DNA of 64,000 nucleotides, taken from positions 11,545,783 to 11,609,782 of the forward strand of contig OY482846.1 in NCBI GenBank assembly GCA_960531495.1, in the 5' to 3' direction. Under the pieces are notes generated by a model, which saw only the letters and a list, made by a program, of their open reading frames with translations, was not told the DNA's origin and did not search any database. Position 1 is the first letter of the stretch. The number at the start of each line of letters is the position of its first letter. Below, one piece after another: positions 61,759 through 64,000 of this stretch. Origin of the DNA: Zeus faber. Its lineage: Eukaryota > Chordata > Actinopteri > Zeiformes > Zeidae. Made by a program: the position numbers and the translations under genes.

Positions 61759-63637
61759 ATGTCTCTGAACCGGGTCTACACCGACGCGGACCATTCTACG
61801 GAGTATTCCACGGAATATTCGGGCCAGGACCCCAGCCACCCGGGTCGTGGAGTGGTCCGGGGCGGCGAGGTGACGGTGCGACAGACGCGCTGCTGCCGCT
61901 GTCTGCCGCGTGTCATGCGCCTCAGTTTTGCGCCCGAATCGCTGGAGCGGCTTTACCAGACTTATTTCCGCCGCCAGAGACAGGACACCATCCTAGTGTT
62001 AGTCATGTTTGCGGCCCTTTTCAACAGCTACATCATCGTCATGTGCGCGGTGGTGTACACCGAGGACAAGCTGGCCCTGGTGGTGGTTGCGGCGCTGGGT
62101 TTGGCGGCGGACATTGCGCTGTACGCGCTCTGCCGCTCGGGGAAGCTCCCCGCCGAGCCGGCGTCCCGTGGCGCGGTGCCCTACGTCCTGTGGTTGATGA
62201 TCGCCGTGCACGTCCTCTGCTACATGGGGCTGAACTACCAGAGGTTCCCCCAGGCCAGTGACTCTGTGGGTTGGCAGGCCTTCTTCAGCTTCTCCTGCTT
62301 CCTCACCCTGCCCCTCAACGTGGGTCCTCTGCTGCTGCTGACCGCCCTCTCCTGTGGGGTTCACACGCTGGCTCTGGGTATCACTGTGGCCCAAAGGCTC
62401 CAGGATGGCCAGCAGGGACCCATGCTGGTCAGACAGGTGAGGATAGTTGTGAAAAACAAACAAACAAAAAACGATGCTATACCAGGCCATTCAATTGCAA
62501 TAGGTTGGGGGCCCAGATTTGGCTTAGTGGACTGACAAATTCAACAAGCAATTTTCATTGTTGAGATGTTGTAGTGACGTTTAAAAAATATTATATAATA
62601 TAAATATATTCTTCAAATTATCAATGTTTAAGTTTAGGTTTGAAATTAATTAAAACACTCATACTAACATAATATAATTTAATAAAGTGGTTCTCAATGG
62701 GGGTCCTTCAAGGGGTTCCAGGGGGTACCCAGCAAAATAAACCTCAACATAATTTTATTTACAAGACGCTAGAACCTTCAGAGAATGTACAATAATAACT
62801 GTTTTGCTCCTAGTTTCACTGTTATCTCTGTTCTATAGTATAGCCATGTATGGAAGTTTGGATATAAGCATATACAACAATAAGAATTGTGTCAAGAAGA
62901 ATCTTTATTGGTTACGCAATACACCACATGCATATATGTACACACGCTTTTTTGGGTGGTGGCAGCTGGTGAAATGCGGCCTCTGCATTTCACCCATCCT
63001 GGCTTGTCCTTCCTCTGGGGGGGGCAGCCAGGAGCAGGATTTGTTGATGTGCCTGGGGACCTGGTACCAAGTGTCCATGTTTTTTGGAGAACATGCAAAC
63101 TCCACATAGAAAGGCCCCTAATTGGAAGATAACCTGCCAGAGCACAGTGCCAACAGCGCCCCAGGTGGGAATTGAACCCAGTACCTTCTTGCGTTGAGGC
63201 AGCAGTGCAATGCACCGCGCCATGGCCTAATGCATATCAAATTGTGGGTCCTTGGTGTGAAAATGGTTTAATACACTGCCATTGGACAATGACATGCATA
63301 TTATTCCATGAGATCACATACTGCAAGAAAGGGAAAAACATTGAAATTGCTATAGAAAAGTTCACAGAGTAGTTAAATAGTGACTAATACTGACAACAAA
63401 ATAAACTGCAGCACCAACATCAATCCAGACAACACTAATATCTTCTTTTAGCTTTAGTCCTTGCTTGACTTCTGCTCTCTCCTCCAGCTTGTTGCCAATG
63501 TGATGTTGTACCTGTGTGCAGCCACCGTGGGCGTGATGTCATTCTACATGGCGGACAGGAAGTACCGCACCGCCTTCTTGGAGGCGCGGCAGTCACTAGA
63601 GGTCAAACTCACTTTGGAGGACCAGAGCACCCAGCAG
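61759..63637 (+). CDS. adcy3: Adenylate cyclase type 3, first two coding exons
   Basis: Membrane enzyme that makes cAMP from ATP, known from olfactory and primary cilia. Exon 1, 61759-62436 (226 codons, donor GTGAGG): cytosolic N-terminus with the ADCY3-type repeat STEYSTEYS, then [20 protein letters not shown], and membrane spans from about residue 76 ([19 protein letters not shown]). Exon 2, 63488-63637 (50 codons, donor GTAAAT): sixth span and the start of the signalling helix, [20 protein letters not shown]. The first catalytic domain (C1a) and everything after lie beyond the window. The type 3 call rests on the N-terminal repeat and CCRCLP/ESLE-LYQTYF wording, which differ from other ADCYs. 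Confidence 0.93.
62890..63235 (-). repeat. adcy3: Interspersed repeat in adcy3 intron 1
   Basis: Holds 'ggagaacatgcaaactccacatagaaaggcccc' in pieces and 'gaattgaacccagtaccttcttgc', a common degenerate segment in fish genomes, ending with 'caccgcgccatgg'. Probably a SINE- or LINE-derived copy; exact family not known to me. Confidence 0.45.
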
Positions 63638-63722
63638 GTAAATAGGGATACGAGCAGACACCTGGTTGTCAATATAGGGCTGTTTTGCTACTTGCTGGTC
63701 CACTTTTGTTTGCTCACATTTA

Positions 63723-63737
63723 ACACACACACACACA

Positions 63738-63812
<75 letters not shown>
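63723..63812. repeat. adcy3: (CA)n microsatellite after adcy3 exon 2
   Basis: About 45 CA units in the intron downstream of coding exon 2. Confidence 0.96.
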
Positions 63813-63815
<3 letters not shown>

Positions 63816-64000
63816 TACCGATGAGTTGTGTGTTGGAACACCCAGTGCTGTCTAATTAGGGTGTGTTTTGTTCATCTCTGAGCTAATAGGCTGATTAGAG
63901 AGACTGGTGAAACCACCAGTGGAACTCTGAAACCAACCCCAGAAGGTCTGACCTGGATGTGAACTGTATAATGAACTGTAGAACAGAATTTCGTGAATCA

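Overview
This window is vertebrate nuclear DNA, almost certainly from a ray-finned (teleost) fish. The support is: split genes with GT-AG introns, long CA/TG and GA/CT microsatellites, and a transposon mix typical of fish (Ty3/Gypsy LTR elements including a chromovirus, a Tc1-like element, hAT-like and piggyBac-like MITEs, LINE-type tails, a retroviral env remnant). No prokaryotic features were seen. All exon limits below were read by eye from splice signals and reading phase.

Layout. 0-9 kb: last five coding exons and 3' UTR of vegfa on the + strand. 9-15.6 kb: gene-free. 15.6-22.6 kb: a complete but broken Ty3/Gypsy element on the - strand with both LTRs and a 4-bp target duplication. 22.7-26.9 kb: gene-free, with one MITE. 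26.9-32.3 kb: a decayed chromovirus on the + strand with both LTRs and a perfect 5-bp target duplication. 32.3-47.1 kb: gene-free, rich in microsatellites, with a collapsed endogenous retrovirus (LTR / env transmembrane piece / LTR) at 40.2-41.4 kb. 47.1-52.0 kb: a full eight-exon naga gene (lysosomal alpha-N-acetylgalactosaminidase, - strand) with a dead Tc1-like transposon in its last intron and a CLEAR-type promoter motif near 52.88 kb. 54.5-60.5 kb: two divergent, paralogous, unrecognised genes for very hydrophobic multi-pass membrane proteins (499 and 472 residues). Each has a tiny first coding exon and one large second exon, and about 750 bp separates their start codons. 61.8 kb to the end: the first two coding exons of adcy3 (+ strand).

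How the parts relate. vegfa, naga and adcy3 are ordinary conserved genes with no common pathway. The part least explained by known biology is the divergent membrane-protein pair between naga and adcy3. The two proteins share a near-identical block of 59 residues (38 identical by eye), the same exon structure and the same intron phase, and they may share a promoter. Their function is unknown to me. Most of the remaining DNA is transposon-derived or simple sequence, and every autonomous transposon read here carries inactivating changes.
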